64,000 nt of DNA from Eubacteriales bacterium (GCA_030524175.1 JAUNHC010000009.1:1-64000), one strand, 5' to 3'; numbered from the stretch's first letter, positions 8,029 through 16,087 are shown. The notes: generated by a model not told the origin, from the letters alone. A program made the numbers and translations.

Positions 8029-8838
8029 ATGGTAAACGAATTTGAAATCAAAAAACAAATCTGTGACATTGGTAAAAGAATTTACAACCGTAACATGGTT
8101 GCAGCAAACGACGGAAACATCTCTGTAAAACTCAACGACAATGAGTTCCTCTGCACACCTACAGGTGTATCCAAGGGCTTCATGACACCTGAGTACATAT
8201 GTAAAGTAGATGCAAAAGGAAATGTGATCCAGGCAAACCCGGGATTCCGTCCTTCTTCTGAAATCAAGATGCACATGAGAGTTTATGAGAAAAGACCGGA
8301 TGTAGGATCTGTAGTACATGCTCATCCGACTTTTGCTACCAGCTTTGCTATCGCAGGCATTCCGCTGACACAGCCGATCATGCCGGAAGCAGTTATCGCT
8401 CTTGGATGTGTTCCGATCGCTGAATACGGCACACCTTCCACAGTTGAGATTCCTGACAATCTTGAAAAATACCTTCCATATTACGATGCAGTTCTTCTTG
8501 AGAACCACGGCGCACTTACCTGGTCTACAGACCTGTTGGCCGCTTACCTGAAAATGGAATCCGTAGAGTTCTATGCAGAGCTTCTTTACAAAGCCAAAAT
8601 GCTGGGCGGACCGAAGGAATTCGACAAAGAGCAGATCGAAAAACTGTATGAGATCAGAAGAAAAATGGGATTACCGGGCAAACATCCGGCTAACCTTTGC
8701 CAGAATAAAGACGGCGTTAACTGCCATAACTGCGGTGCAAGCTGTTCCTGCGGCGCTGCTGAGGAACCAAAGGCTGCAGATGCAGAATTAGTTGCAAGCA
8801 TCACAAAACAGGTAATGGCTCAGTTAGGACTGAAATAA
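8029..8838 (+). CDS. fucA: Class II aldolase (L-fuculose/L-rhamnulose-1-phosphate type) with C-terminal encapsulation peptide
   Basis: A 269-residue zinc aldolase expected to split fuculose-1-P (or rhamnulose-1-P) into dihydroxyacetone-P and L-lactaldehyde. Glu78, His97, His99 and His160 (SSEIKMH, HAHP, NHGAL) sit exactly five residues after the catalytic Glu73 and zinc ligands His92, His94 and His155 of E. coli FucA. The catalytic domain ends near residue 215. A linker then carries five cysteines within residues 224-241 (Cys 224, 232, 235, 239, 241), followed by an amphipathic helix (AELVASITKQVMAQLGLK) typical of BMC targeting tails. A strong AAGGAGGAAG ribosome site precedes the ATG. Fuculose or rhamnulose preference cannot be settled from sequence. 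Confidence 0.88.
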   Translation: MVNEFEIKKQICDIGKRIYNRNMVAANDGNISVKLNDNEFLCTPTGVSKGFMTPEYICKVDAKGNVIQANPGFRPSSEIKMHMRVYEKRPDVGSVVHAHPTFATSFAIAGIPLTQPIMPEAVIALGCVPIAEYGTPSTVEIPDNLEKYLPYYDAVLLENHGALTWSTDLLAAYLKMESVEFYAELLYKAKMLGGPKEFDKEQIEKLYEIRRKMGLPGKHPANLCQNKDGVNCHNCGASCSCGAAEEPKAADAELVASITKQVMAQLGLK

Positions 8839-8869
8839 TTTGTTGCGAAACATGAAGGAGGACAATCTC

Positions 8870-10258
8870 ATGCCAATCAGTGATAACATGGTACAGGAAA
8901 TTGTACAGGAAGTTATGGCAAAAATGCAGATTGCGGACGCTCCGGCCGGAAAACATGGAATTTTTAAAGATATGAATGAAGCGATCGAGGCTGCCAAGAA
9001 AGCTGAGACCATCGTAAAAAGAATGTCCATGGACCAGAGAGAAAAAATCATTACCTGCATCCGCAAAAAAGTGAAACAGAATGCGGAAATCTTTGCACGT
9101 ATGGGTGTGGACGAAACCGGAATGGGAAATGTTGGGGATAAAATCCTGAAACACCATCTGGTGGCAGACAATACACCTGGTACGGAAGACATTACCACAA
9201 CCGCATGGTCCGGGGACAGAGGACTGACCCTGGTGGAAATGGGACCGTTCGGTGTGATCGGAGCCATCACTCCCTGCACAAACCCAAGTGAGACAATTTT
9301 GTGCAACACCATCGGAATGCTGGCAGGAGGAAATACAGTAGTATTTAACCCGCACCCGGCAGCCATTAAGACATCTATCTATGCAATTAATCTGGTCAAC
9401 GAGGCTTCCCTGGAATCCGGCGGCCCGGACAATATTGCAGTGACAGTTGAAAAACCAACCTTAGAGACAAGTAATATTATGATGAAGCATAAAGACATTC
9501 CGCTCATCGCAGCCACAGGCGGCCCCGGCGTGGTTACCGCAGTGCTTTCCTCCGGAAAGAGAGGAATCGGCGCAGGTGCAGGCAATCCTCCTGCATTGGT
9601 TGACGAGACAGCAGATGTCCGTAAAGCTGCTCAGGATATTGTAAACGGATGTACCTTTGACAACAATCTGCCTTGTATCGCAGAGAAAGAAATTGTGGCA
9701 GTATCTTCCGTTGTGGATGAACTGATGCATTATCTGGTATCAGAGAATGACTGCTATCTGGCGTCAAAGGAAGAACAGGACAAGCTGATCGAGACCGTAC
9801 TGCCGGGAGGCAGACTGAGCCGTAAATGTGTGGGACGTGATGCAAAGACATTGCTCTCCATGATCGGCGTCAATGTACCGTCAAACATCCGCTGCATCGT
9901 GTTCGAAGGACCAAAGGAACATCCATTAATCGCAACTGAGCTTATGATGCCTATACTTGGTGTTGTAAGAGCAAAGGATTTTGATGATGCGGTAGAACAG
10001 GCTGTATGGCTTGAGCATGGCAACCGCCATTCCGCACACATCCATTCCAAAAACATTGACAATATCACAAAATATGCGAAGGCAATCGACACTGCGATTC
10101 TTGTAAAGAATGCCCCTTCCTATGCAGCACTTGGTTTCGGCGGAGAAGGCTTCTGTACCTTTACCATCGCAAGCCGTACTGGCGAGGGCCTGACAAGCGC
10201 AAGCACTTTCACTAAGAGAAGACGCTGCGTAATGTCTGACAGTCTTTGCATTCGCTAA
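8870..10258 (+). CDS. pduP: CoA-acylating propionaldehyde dehydrogenase, PduP-like
   Basis: A 462-residue aldehyde dehydrogenase that would convert propionaldehyde (or lactaldehyde), NAD+ and CoA to propionyl-CoA in the compartment lumen. The N-terminal helix DNMVQEIVQEVMAKM followed by an Ala/Pro/Gly linker is a classic encapsulation peptide. The catalytic cysteine is Cys269 in NNLPCIAEKE, as in PduP/EutE, and the GPFGVIGAITPCTNP and TGGPGVV segments fit the NAD/CoA site. GAAGGAGG before the ATG at 8870 decides the start over an ATG ten codons upstream. Length matches PduP (about 464 residues). Confidence 0.92.
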   Translation: MPISDNMVQEIVQEVMAKMQIADAPAGKHGIFKDMNEAIEAAKKAETIVKRMSMDQREKIITCIRKKVKQNAEIFARMGVDETGMGNVGDKILKHHLVADNTPGTEDITTTAWSGDRGLTLVEMGPFGVIGAITPCTNPSETILCNTIGMLAGGNTVVFNPHPAAIKTSIYAINLVNEASLESGGPDNIAVTVEKPTLETSNIMMKHKDIPLIAATGGPGVVTAVLSSGKRGIGAGAGNPPALVDETADVRKAAQDIVNGCTFDNNLPCIAEKEIVAVSSVVDELMHYLVSENDCYLASKEEQDKLIETVLPGGRLSRKCVGRDAKTLLSMIGVNVPSNIRCIVFEGPKEHPLIATELMMPILGVVRAKDFDDAVEQAVWLEHGNRHSAHIHSKNIDNITKYAKAIDTAILVKNAPSYAALGFGGEGFCTFTIASRTGEGLTSASTFTKRRRCVMSDSLCIR

Positions 10259-10276
10259 TAAGGAGGAGAGAAGAAC

Positions 10277-11491
10277 ATGGATATGAATAACGTTAATATA
10301 GAAGAAATCGTGAAGCAGGTTCTCTCCGGCATGGCAGGAAACGCTCCGGCAGCAACCGTAAGCGCTCCAGGCGCAGCAGGTGCCGGAATCCCGAAAACAG
10401 CCAGAGTAGCAATGCTGACAGCACTGGAACACTATGATATCAAGGAATTCCCGATCCCGGAAGTGGGTGACGGAGACATTCTTGTGAAAGTGGAAGGCTG
10501 CGGTATCTGCGGTACTGATGCACATGAATTCAAAAGAGACCCATTCAGCCTGATCCCTGTAGTTTTAGGACATGAAGGAACCGGCGAAATCGTAAAAATG
10601 GGCAAGAACGTAAAGAAGGACAGCGCAGGCAAAGACCTGAACATTGGCGATAAAGTTGTAACCTGTATGATTTTCGGCGATGACCCGGAGATCACAATGT
10701 TCGACCTGAACAAGCAGAATGTAGGCGCTGCTGATGTATACGGACTTCTTCCTGATGATGATATCCATCTCAACGGATGGTTTTCCGATTACATACTTAT
10801 CAGAGAAGGTTCAACTGTGTTTAATGTAAGTGACCTTGATCTGAAATCAAGAATCCTCATCGAGCCGTGTGCAGTTCTGGTACATGCAGTTGAGAGAGCT
10901 AAGACGACCAACATCCTTCGTTTCAACAGCAGAGTTGTAGTACAGGGCTGCGGACCGATCGGCCTTATCTGTATCGCAGTGCTGCGCACCATGGGTATTG
11001 AGAATATCTGCGCAGTAGACGGAGAGCAGAAACGTCTTGATTTCGCAAAGAGAATGGGCGCAAGCTACACTGTAAACTTCAAGGATCATAAGGGAATTGA
11101 AGCTCTTGCAGGCGGAGTTAAGGATGCCTTCGGCGGACATCTTGCAGATTTCGCATTCCAGTGTACAGGATCTCCTGTAGCGCATGCAAATATCTACAAA
11201 TTCATCCGCAACGGCGGCGGTCTCTGCGAGCTTGGTTTCTTTATCAACGGCGGAGATGCAACCATCAACCCGCACTTTGATATCTGTTCCAAGGAAATCA
11301 CAACAGTAGGCTCCTGGGTATATACTCTGAGAGACTATGCTACAACCTTTGATTTCCTCAAGAGAGCCAAAGGAATCGGACTTCCTATGGATGATCTGAT
11401 CACCGATGAGTTCCCCTTAGAGCAGATTAATGAAGCTCATAAGACAAATCTGGCTATGACAGGCCTTAAGATTGCGATTATCAACAAATAA
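10277..11491 (+). CDS. Zinc-type (MDR) alcohol dehydrogenase with N-terminal encapsulation peptide
   Basis: A 404-residue medium-chain dehydrogenase/reductase. Residues 5-20 (NVNIEEIVKQVLSGMAG) form an encapsulation-type amphipathic helix, then an Ala/Pro-rich linker to about residue 39, then the GroES-like and Rossmann domains. Catalytic zinc motifs CGICGTD and GHEGTGEI and the VVQGCGPIGLI nucleotide fold are present. The four-cysteine structural zinc loop usual in this family is not visible: the corresponding stretch after DKVVTC lacks the cluster. It probably reduces lactaldehyde or propionaldehyde while recycling NADH inside the shell; a second, iron-type enzyme (PduQ) is also encoded. 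Start has TAAGGAGGAG. Confidence 0.85.
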   Translation: MDMNNVNIEEIVKQVLSGMAGNAPAATVSAPGAAGAGIPKTARVAMLTALEHYDIKEFPIPEVGDGDILVKVEGCGICGTDAHEFKRDPFSLIPVVLGHEGTGEIVKMGKNVKKDSAGKDLNIGDKVVTCMIFGDDPEITMFDLNKQNVGAADVYGLLPDDDIHLNGWFSDYILIREGSTVFNVSDLDLKSRILIEPCAVLVHAVERAKTTNILRFNSRVVVQGCGPIGLICIAVLRTMGIENICAVDGEQKRLDFAKRMGASYTVNFKDHKGIEALAGGVKDAFGGHLADFAFQCTGSPVAHANIYKFIRNGGGLCELGFFINGGDATINPHFDICSKEITTVGSWVYTLRDYATTFDFLKRAKGIGLPMDDLITDEFPLEQINEAHKTNLAMTGLKIAIINK

Positions 11492-11515
11492 TCGGACTCA
11501 TAAAGGAGAATAAGG

Positions 11516-11830
11516 ATGGCAGAAGCTGTAGGGATTTTAGAAGTGTTCGGGCTGACAACAGCCTTCGTAGCAGGCGATGCCGGATGCAAGGCAGCCAATG
11601 TCCGCCTGGAGGTGTTCGATAAGAATAAGCCTGCCAACGCAGACAGCCTGCCGGTACCCCTTCTTGTGTGCATCAAATTCCGGGGCAGTGTCACAGATGT
11701 GACTGCTGCTGTAGAAGCCGGGATGGAAGTTGCAGAGAGAATGACAGGAGTGGTACAGCACTATGTGATTCCGAATCCGGAAGAGGGTACGGAGAAAATG
11801 CTGAAGATCAGCGCTTTGGATAAGGTATAG
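11516..11830 (+). CDS. BMC-H shell protein (divergent)
   Basis: A 104-residue single-domain BMC protein. The N-terminal AVGILEVFGLTTAFVAGDAGCKAANV and RGSVTDVTAAVEAG segments match the BMC fold, but an insertion (DKNKPANADSLPV) lengthens the loop between the first helix and the central strand relative to the PduA-type neighbours. It is probably a minor hexamer-forming tile with an altered face or pore. The ribosome site AAAGGAG precedes the ATG; 112 nt separate it from the next shell gene. Confidence 0.85.
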   Translation: MAEAVGILEVFGLTTAFVAGDAGCKAANVRLEVFDKNKPANADSLPVPLLVCIKFRGSVTDVTAAVEAGMEVAERMTGVVQHYVIPNPEEGTEKMLKISALDKV

Positions 11831-11942
11831 TCATTGCATATCCGGAGGATTAAGAGTAAAATAAGATTAAGTTTGTACTGTTTGGCCACGGTCATACAGT
11901 TTCCATTAAATCAATCAGGTTAAAATTCAGGAGGAATTAAAC

Positions 11943-12218
11943 ATGGCACAGGAAGCATTAGGAATGGTAGAGACCAGAGGACTTACCGCTGCAATCGAAG
12001 CAGCAGACGCAATGACAAAAGCTGCTGAGGTTACACTGGTAGGAACAGAGAAAATCGGTTCCGGTCTTGTAACTGTTATGGTACGCGGAGATGTAGGCGC
12101 TGTTAAGGCAGCTGTAGAGAGCGGAAGCGCAGCAGCATCCAGACTTGGAGAACTGGTGGCAACACACGTGATCCCAAGACCGCACAATGATGTTGAGAAA
12201 ATCCTGCCTTCCATCTAA
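11943..12218 (+). CDS. pduA: Major BMC-H shell protein, PduA/PduJ-like
   Basis: A 91-residue canonical BMC-H protein ([18 protein letters not shown] at the N-terminus, [18 protein letters not shown] around the pore loop). It would be a major hexamer of the shell facets. It is almost identical to the 92-residue core encoded from 12777 downstream, so the pair corresponds to the PduA/PduJ duplication. AGGAGG precedes the ATG. The symbol is by similarity; PduA and PduJ cannot be told apart here. Confidence 0.92.
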   Translation: MAQEALGMVETRGLTAAIEAADAMTKAAEVTLVGTEKIGSGLVTVMVRGDVGAVKAAVESGSAAASRLGELVATHVIPRPHNDVEKILPSI

Positions 12219-12249
12219 TACATATGTACGGATGTAAAGGAGTTCGCTC

Positions 12250-12546
12250 ATGAGTAAATCATATGGTTTTATAGAAATCACAGGTGTGGTGGCAGCTATT
12301 GATGCCCTGGACATTATGTGTAAAACTGCAGACGTTGAGCTGGCGTCATGGGAACGTAAGCTGGGCGGACGACTGGTAACCCTTATTGTAGAAGGCGATG
12401 TGTCGGCTGTGACCGAAGCCGTGGAAACGGCGGCAGCCCAAGCAATCAAGAAACCTGCATGTTACGCAGTAATTGCCCGTCCCCATGAAGAAATTGTCAA
12501 GATGGTGGAATTAAGCGCAAGCCGATGGAAGAACAAGAAGAAATAG
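12250..12546 (+). CDS. BMC-H shell protein, third paralogue
   Basis: A 98-residue BMC-H protein (YGFIEITGVVAAIDALDIMCKTADV; VEGDVSAVTEAVETA) ending in a basic tail (SRWKNKKK). It is clearly diverged from the PduA/J-like neighbours. It lacks the iron-sulfur tail of PduK-type proteins. Start has AAAGGAG upstream. Likely a minor shell tile, with the basic tail available for interaction with cargo or shell partners (inference). Confidence 0.85.
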   Translation: MSKSYGFIEITGVVAAIDALDIMCKTADVELASWERKLGGRLVTLIVEGDVSAVTEAVETAAAQAIKKPACYAVIARPHEEIVKMVELSASRWKNKKK

Positions 12547-12557
12547 GGGGATGAAAC

Positions 12558-13055
12558 ATGGCTGAAGAGAAAAAACCAGCAGCAAAAAGCACAGCCCCGA
12601 AAAAGGCCGCCGCTCCCAGAAGAACGGCAAAGACAGCCCAAGCGAAGGCAGAAACGCCTGAGACAGTGAATGCAAGCACTGAAGCAGCGGGGACAGAAGC
12701 TCCGGCCGAGGTAAAGAAAACAGAAGTAAAGAAAGCAAATGTTGAGAATCCAACAATCCATAAGGAGGAAAAAATCATGACACAGGAAGCATTAGGAATG
12801 GTTGAAACCAGAGGACTTACAGCAGCGATCGAAGCAGCTGACCAGATGTGCAAGGCAGCTAACGTTGCATTAGTAGGAACAGAGAAAATCGGTTCCGGTC
12901 TTGTAACTGTTATGGTACGCGGAGATGTAGGCGCAGTTAAATCTGCAGTAGAAAGCGGAAGCGCAGCAGCATCCAGACTTGGCGAATTAGTGGCAACACA
13001 TGTAATCCCAAGACCACACACTGACGTAGAGAAAATCCTTCCGGTTCTGAAATAA
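12558..13055 (+). CDS. BMC-H shell protein with Ala/Lys-rich N-terminal extension
   Basis: From the ATG at 12558 (weak GGGGGA site) the product is 165 residues: a 73-residue low-complexity segment rich in Ala, Lys, Pro, Thr and Glu, then a complete PduA/J-like BMC-H domain nearly identical to the gene at 11943. The extension has an alternating basic/alanine pattern like histone-H1 or nucleoid-protein tails and no predicted fold. A much stronger in-frame start lies inside at 12777, so two isoforms are likely: an abundant bare tile and a rarer extended one. The extension could face the lumen or cytosol and bind cargo, nucleic acid or scaffold; its function is unknown. Confidence 0.75.
   Translation: MAEEKKPAAKSTAPKKAAAPRRTAKTAQAKAETPETVNASTEAAGTEAPAEVKKTEVKKANVENPTIHKEEKIMTQEALGMVETRGLTAAIEAADQMCKAANVALVGTEKIGSGLVTVMVRGDVGAVKSAVESGSAAASRLGELVATHVIPRPHTDVEKILPVLK
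12777..13055 (+). CDS. pduJ: Internal-start BMC-H isoform (PduJ-like), nested in frame
   Basis: The ATG at 12777 is preceded by AAGGAGG at 12762-12768, an ideal ribosome site with 8-nt spacing, and is in frame with the longer reading frame starting at 12558. It gives a 92-residue canonical BMC-H protein beginning [13 protein letters not shown], matching the 91-residue paralogue at 11943 nearly residue for residue. This is probably the main product. The upstream 219 nt would then act as an in-frame extension used only when translation begins at 12558. Confidence 0.8.
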   Translation: MTQEALGMVETRGLTAAIEAADQMCKAANVALVGTEKIGSGLVTVMVRGDVGAVKSAVESGSAAASRLGELVATHVIPRPHTDVEKILPVLK

Positions 13056-13124
13056 AGAATCATCAAGCAGTTACCGGCAGTGAAACTGTACGGTATATAA
13101 ACTGGAAAGAAAGCAGGTGTACTC

Positions 13125-13769
13125 TTGGAAACGAATAATATCGAGTTAATTACAAAAATGGTGATTGAAGCAATCAACCAGAATGAAAGCAAGGGCGACG
13201 GTTTTGTTGTGCCTATTGGAGTTTCCGCAAGACACATCCACCTGACACAGGAGCACGTTGAGGCATTGTTCGGACCAGGATATCAGCTCACCAAGAAAAA
13301 AGAACTGATGGGCGGACAGTTTGCATCAAACGAGACAGTCACGATTGTGGGCTTGAAGCTTCGTGCGATTGAGAATGTACGTATCTTAGGGCCAGTGCGT
13401 AAAGCATCCCAGGTTGAGGTATCTGCCACAGATTCCATCAAGCTTGGCATGAAGGTTCCTGTAAGGGAATCCGGCAACATCAAGGACAGTGCTCCCATTG
13501 CCATTGTAGGACCGAAAGGTGCCATATATCTGAAAGAGGGATGTATTGTGGCAATGCGCCATATCCACATGTCTCCTAAAGATGCCCAGGCAGCCGGTGT
13601 CAAGGACGGTGATATTGTTTCCGTAAAAGCAGACAATGAGCGGGGAACGATTTTCAACCATGTAAAAATCCGTGTGGATGACAGCTTTACCCTGGAAATG
13701 CATATTGACACTGATGAGGCAAATGCAGCTAAGATTGCCACAGGCAATACAGTTACCATTATAAAATAG
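13125..13769 (+). CDS. pduL: Phosphate propanoyltransferase PduL
   Basis: A 214-residue PduL-type phosphotransacylase converting propionyl-CoA and phosphate to propionyl-phosphate and CoA, recycling CoA in the lumen. Two beta-barrel domains each carry the metal-binding motif (ARHIHLT and RHIHMSP). The start is the TTG at 13125: this gives an N-terminal amphipathic helix (NNIELITKMVIEAINQ) of the encapsulation type, while any later ATG would remove it; the ribosome site (AGCAGGTG) is modest. Length equals the family norm of about 210. Confidence 0.9.
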   Translation: METNNIELITKMVIEAINQNESKGDGFVVPIGVSARHIHLTQEHVEALFGPGYQLTKKKELMGGQFASNETVTIVGLKLRAIENVRILGPVRKASQVEVSATDSIKLGMKVPVRESGNIKDSAPIAIVGPKGAIYLKEGCIVAMRHIHMSPKDAQAAGVKDGDIVSVKADNERGTIFNHVKIRVDDSFTLEMHIDTDEANAAKIATGNTVTIIK

Positions 13770-13776
13770 TATAAAT

Positions 13777-13819
13777 TCCTCCTGAGAAGCCGGTGGCGAA
13801 AGCCATCGGCATAGGAGGA
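13777..13819 (+). promoter_or_regulatory. RNA hairpin masking a ribosome site between pduL and pduN
   Basis: An inner 9-bp stem with a GAAA tetraloop (13789-13797 with 13802-13810) sits within an outer pairing of TCCTCC (13777-13782) with GGAGGA (13814-13819). The masked GGAGG is the ribosome site of the mini-ORF at 13822. There is no T-run, so it is not a terminator. It looks like a translational control or RNA-stability element. Confidence 0.6.
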
Positions 13820-13821
13820 TT

Positions 13822-13848
13822 ATGAGAAAAATGCGGAGGCTCATATGA
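13822..13848 (+). CDS. Eight-codon leader ORF coupled to pduN
   Basis: ATG at 13822 with GGAGG at 13814-13818 encodes MRKMRRLI and stops at 13846-13848. The stop overlaps the pduN start in an ATGA junction. The frame also contains a second ribosome site (GCGGAGG) for pduN. The peptide is short and basic; the likely role is coupling, letting ribosomes that open the upstream hairpin feed pduN. Product function, if any, is unknown. Confidence 0.5.
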   Translation: MRKMRRLI

Positions 13849-14111
13849 TTGTAGGCAAAGTAGTCGGAAGTGTGGTTTCCACACGGAAAAATGAAAAATT
13901 AATCGGAAGTAAATTTATGATTGTGGAGCCAGTGCATCATATGAAAGCTGACCTCAGCCGGATTGTTGCTATCGACATCATCGGTGCAGGAATCGGAGAA
14001 TATGTATTGGTGGCACAAGGAAGCGCAGCAAGAATTGGCTGCGGCGTAGAAACAGCGCCGGTCGATGCGGCTATTGTGGGCATCATCGATGACGGTGCAG
14101 GATTGGAGTAA
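13845..14111 (+). CDS. pduN: BMC-P vertex protein, PduN/EutN/CcmL family
   Basis: An 88-residue pentamer-forming protein (MIVGKVVGSVVSTRKNEKLIGSKF at the start; GAGIGEYVLVAQGSAAR; PVDAAIVGIID at the end) that caps the vertices of the icosahedral shell. It is the only BMC-P gene in the window. Its start overlaps the stop of the preceding 8-codon ORF. GCGGAGG lies about 5 nt upstream. Confidence 0.92.
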   Translation: MIVGKVVGSVVSTRKNEKLIGSKFMIVEPVHHMKADLSRIVAIDIIGAGIGEYVLVAQGSAARIGCGVETAPVDAAIVGIIDDGAGLE

Positions 14112-14115
14112 CGCC

Positions 14116-15444
14116 ATGGAAATCAAAGAATTACAGAAAATCATACAGGAGAATGGTGTTGTAGGAGCCGGCGGCGCAGGATTCCCCACATACGTGAAGA
14201 TTGACGAGCGGGCGAACACAATTCTCATGAACTGTGCAGAGTGCGAACCTTTACTGAAATTACACAGACAGTTATTAGAGAAGCACGCGTATGAGATTAT
14301 GAAAACCTTCCATCTGGTGGCGGAAACCGTAGGGGCTTCCGAAGCCATTATCGGAATCAAGAAATCTTATGTACAGACTGTGAATGCTTTAAAACAGCAT
14401 ATCGAAGAATTTCCCAACATGAGGATCCATCTTCTTGAAGAAGTTTATCCTATGGGTGATGAGGTTGTGCTTATTTATGAGGCAACCGGACGGGTGGTAA
14501 GACCTGGTGGACTGCCCATCGAGCAGGGCGTGGCCGTGTTCAATGTGGAGACCATCTACAATGTTTACCGCGCAGTTCAGGAGCAGAAACCAGTGACCGA
14601 TAAATACGTGTCTGTTGTAGCAGAAGTCAGCAATCCTGTGACAGTACGGGTTCCCTTAGGCTGTACACTGGATGAGGTTGTGGCACAGGCAGGTGATGTC
14701 ACTGTCAAGGATGCTGTCTACTTTGTGGGCGGGCCTATGATGGGACGGATCGGAAACGGCTCCGAACCAGTGACGAAAACCACGAATGCGATTTTGGTCC
14801 TTCCTAAGGACCATCCCATTGTTACGAAGAAGCAGCGTACTTCTTCCATAGATTTAAAGAGAGCAGCGTCTATTTGCTGCCAGTGTAACACATGTACAGA
14901 TTTATGTCCCCGTAATAACCTGGGACATCCGATCGATCCGGCTCTTTTCATGAGAGCGGCGTCCAACGGAGATTTCAGGGATTTGAACCCTTATCTGGAT
15001 GCCAATTTCTGCAGCTCCTGCGGTGTCTGCGAGATGTATTCCTGTCCTCAGAGTCTGGCTCCTAGAAGCCTTCTGGCTGATATGAAGATGGGACTTAAAA
15101 AGGCAGGCGTAAGACCTCCCCAGGGTGTACAGGCAGCCCCTGTTCCCTCCGGGCGTGAGTTCCGCAAGGTACCGGAAGAGCGGTTGATGGCACGTCTGTC
15201 ATTGACGAAATATGACAAGGATGCACCTATGGATGAAAACCTGGTAGACGTTTCCAAGGTGAAGGTCCTGTTAAGCCAGCATATCGGGGCGCCGGCCCAG
15301 GCAATTGTAAAAGCAGGCGATGAAGTGACAAGAGGCCAGATGATTGCAGCACCGGCCAACGGCCTGAGTGTGGGAATCCACGCAACCATCAGCGGCAGGG
15401 TAACGGAAGTGACTGACCGCCACATTATAATTGCAGGAAAGTAG
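14116..15444 (+). CDS. pduS: PduS-like cobalamin reductase / RnfC-type flavo-iron-sulfur protein
   Basis: A 442-residue RnfC-like protein. The N-terminal GVVGAGGAGFPTYVK glycine motif and the NCAECEPL segment belong to the FMN/NADH-binding Complex1_51K-like fold. Two 4Fe-4S motifs follow (CCQCNTCTDLCP and CSSCGVCEMYSCP), then a SLBB/barrel-sandwich C-terminus. PduS reduces cob(III)alamin for reactivation of B12 in propanediol compartments; related proteins may also move electrons through the PduT pore. Its presence fits the B12-dependent dehydratase encoded downstream. The ATG at 14116 is preceded by TTGGAG. Confidence 0.88.
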   Translation: MEIKELQKIIQENGVVGAGGAGFPTYVKIDERANTILMNCAECEPLLKLHRQLLEKHAYEIMKTFHLVAETVGASEAIIGIKKSYVQTVNALKQHIEEFPNMRIHLLEEVYPMGDEVVLIYEATGRVVRPGGLPIEQGVAVFNVETIYNVYRAVQEQKPVTDKYVSVVAEVSNPVTVRVPLGCTLDEVVAQAGDVTVKDAVYFVGGPMMGRIGNGSEPVTKTTNAILVLPKDHPIVTKKQRTSSIDLKRAASICCQCNTCTDLCPRNNLGHPIDPALFMRAASNGDFRDLNPYLDANFCSSCGVCEMYSCPQSLAPRSLLADMKMGLKKAGVRPPQGVQAAPVPSGREFRKVPEERLMARLSLTKYDKDAPMDENLVDVSKVKVLLSQHIGAPAQAIVKAGDEVTRGQMIAAPANGLSVGIHATISGRVTEVTDRHIIIAGK

Positions 15445-15505
15445 AAATCCACAGGGGATATCTCTATGGCCATCCGGCCCTTATTAATGAAAGGACGTGC
15501 AGAAC

Positions 15506-16054
15506 ATGAGCAAAGCAATCGGAATGATTGAATTTAAAACCACAGCCACCGGCATAACCGCGGCAGATGCAATGGTTAAAACATCTGAAGTGGAGATCGT
15601 CGAGGCACAGACCGTATGTCCGGGTAAATATATTGCAATTATCACCGGTGATTTAAGTGCGGTTAAAGCTGCCGTTGACACGGCTGTGACTACATATGAG
15701 GAAAAATGCATTGACAGCTTTGTCCTTGGCAATCCTCACGAATCTATTTTCCCGGCTATCTATGGGACCACAAATGTGGCAGACATCAGTGCACTGGGAA
15801 TTCTGGAAACCTACGATGCCGCTTCCATCATTGAAGCAGCAGACCAGGCAGCAAAGACTGCAATCGTAGAATTGATTGAACTTCGTATTGCAAAAGGTAT
15901 GTGCGGTAAATCCTACATGCTTCTCACCGGGGAAGTATCTGCAGTGGAAGCATCCATCCAGAGAGCAAAAGAGCTTGTTGCCGAAAAAGGCATGTATCTG
16001 GATTCCTCTGTTATCGCTCATCCTGACAGACGAATGATAGACAGTATCCTTTAA
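15506..16054 (+). CDS. pduT: BMC-T shell protein PduT (Fe-S pore)
   Basis: A 182-residue tandem BMC-domain protein, domain 1 from AIGMIEFKTTATGITAAD and domain 2 from ALGILETYDAASIIEAAD. The cysteine in AQTVCPGKY near residue 38 matches the pore cysteine that binds a 4Fe-4S cluster at the three-fold axis of PduT trimers. It partners naturally with PduS. It is the only BMC-T gene in the locus; no PduB-type trimer is present. The ATG at 15506 follows GAAAGGA with a 10-nt gap. Confidence 0.9.
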   Translation: MSKAIGMIEFKTTATGITAADAMVKTSEVEIVEAQTVCPGKYIAIITGDLSAVKAAVDTAVTTYEEKCIDSFVLGNPHESIFPAIYGTTNVADISALGILETYDAASIIEAADQAAKTAIVELIELRIAKGMCGKSYMLLTGEVSAVEASIQRAKELVAEKGMYLDSSVIAHPDRRMIDSIL

Positions 16055-16059
16055 TTGCT

Positions 16060-16087
16060 GTAACTGTTCAGAACCATGAACAGTTAC
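16060..16087. promoter_or_regulatory. Perfect 10-bp inverted repeat before the DeoR-type gene
   Basis: GTAACTGTTC (16060-16069) and its exact complement (16078-16087) flank an 8-nt loop, 35 nt before the regulator start. No T-run follows. It could be an operator, an RNA-processing hairpin, or a partial terminator separating the shell genes from the regulator. Confidence 0.45.
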
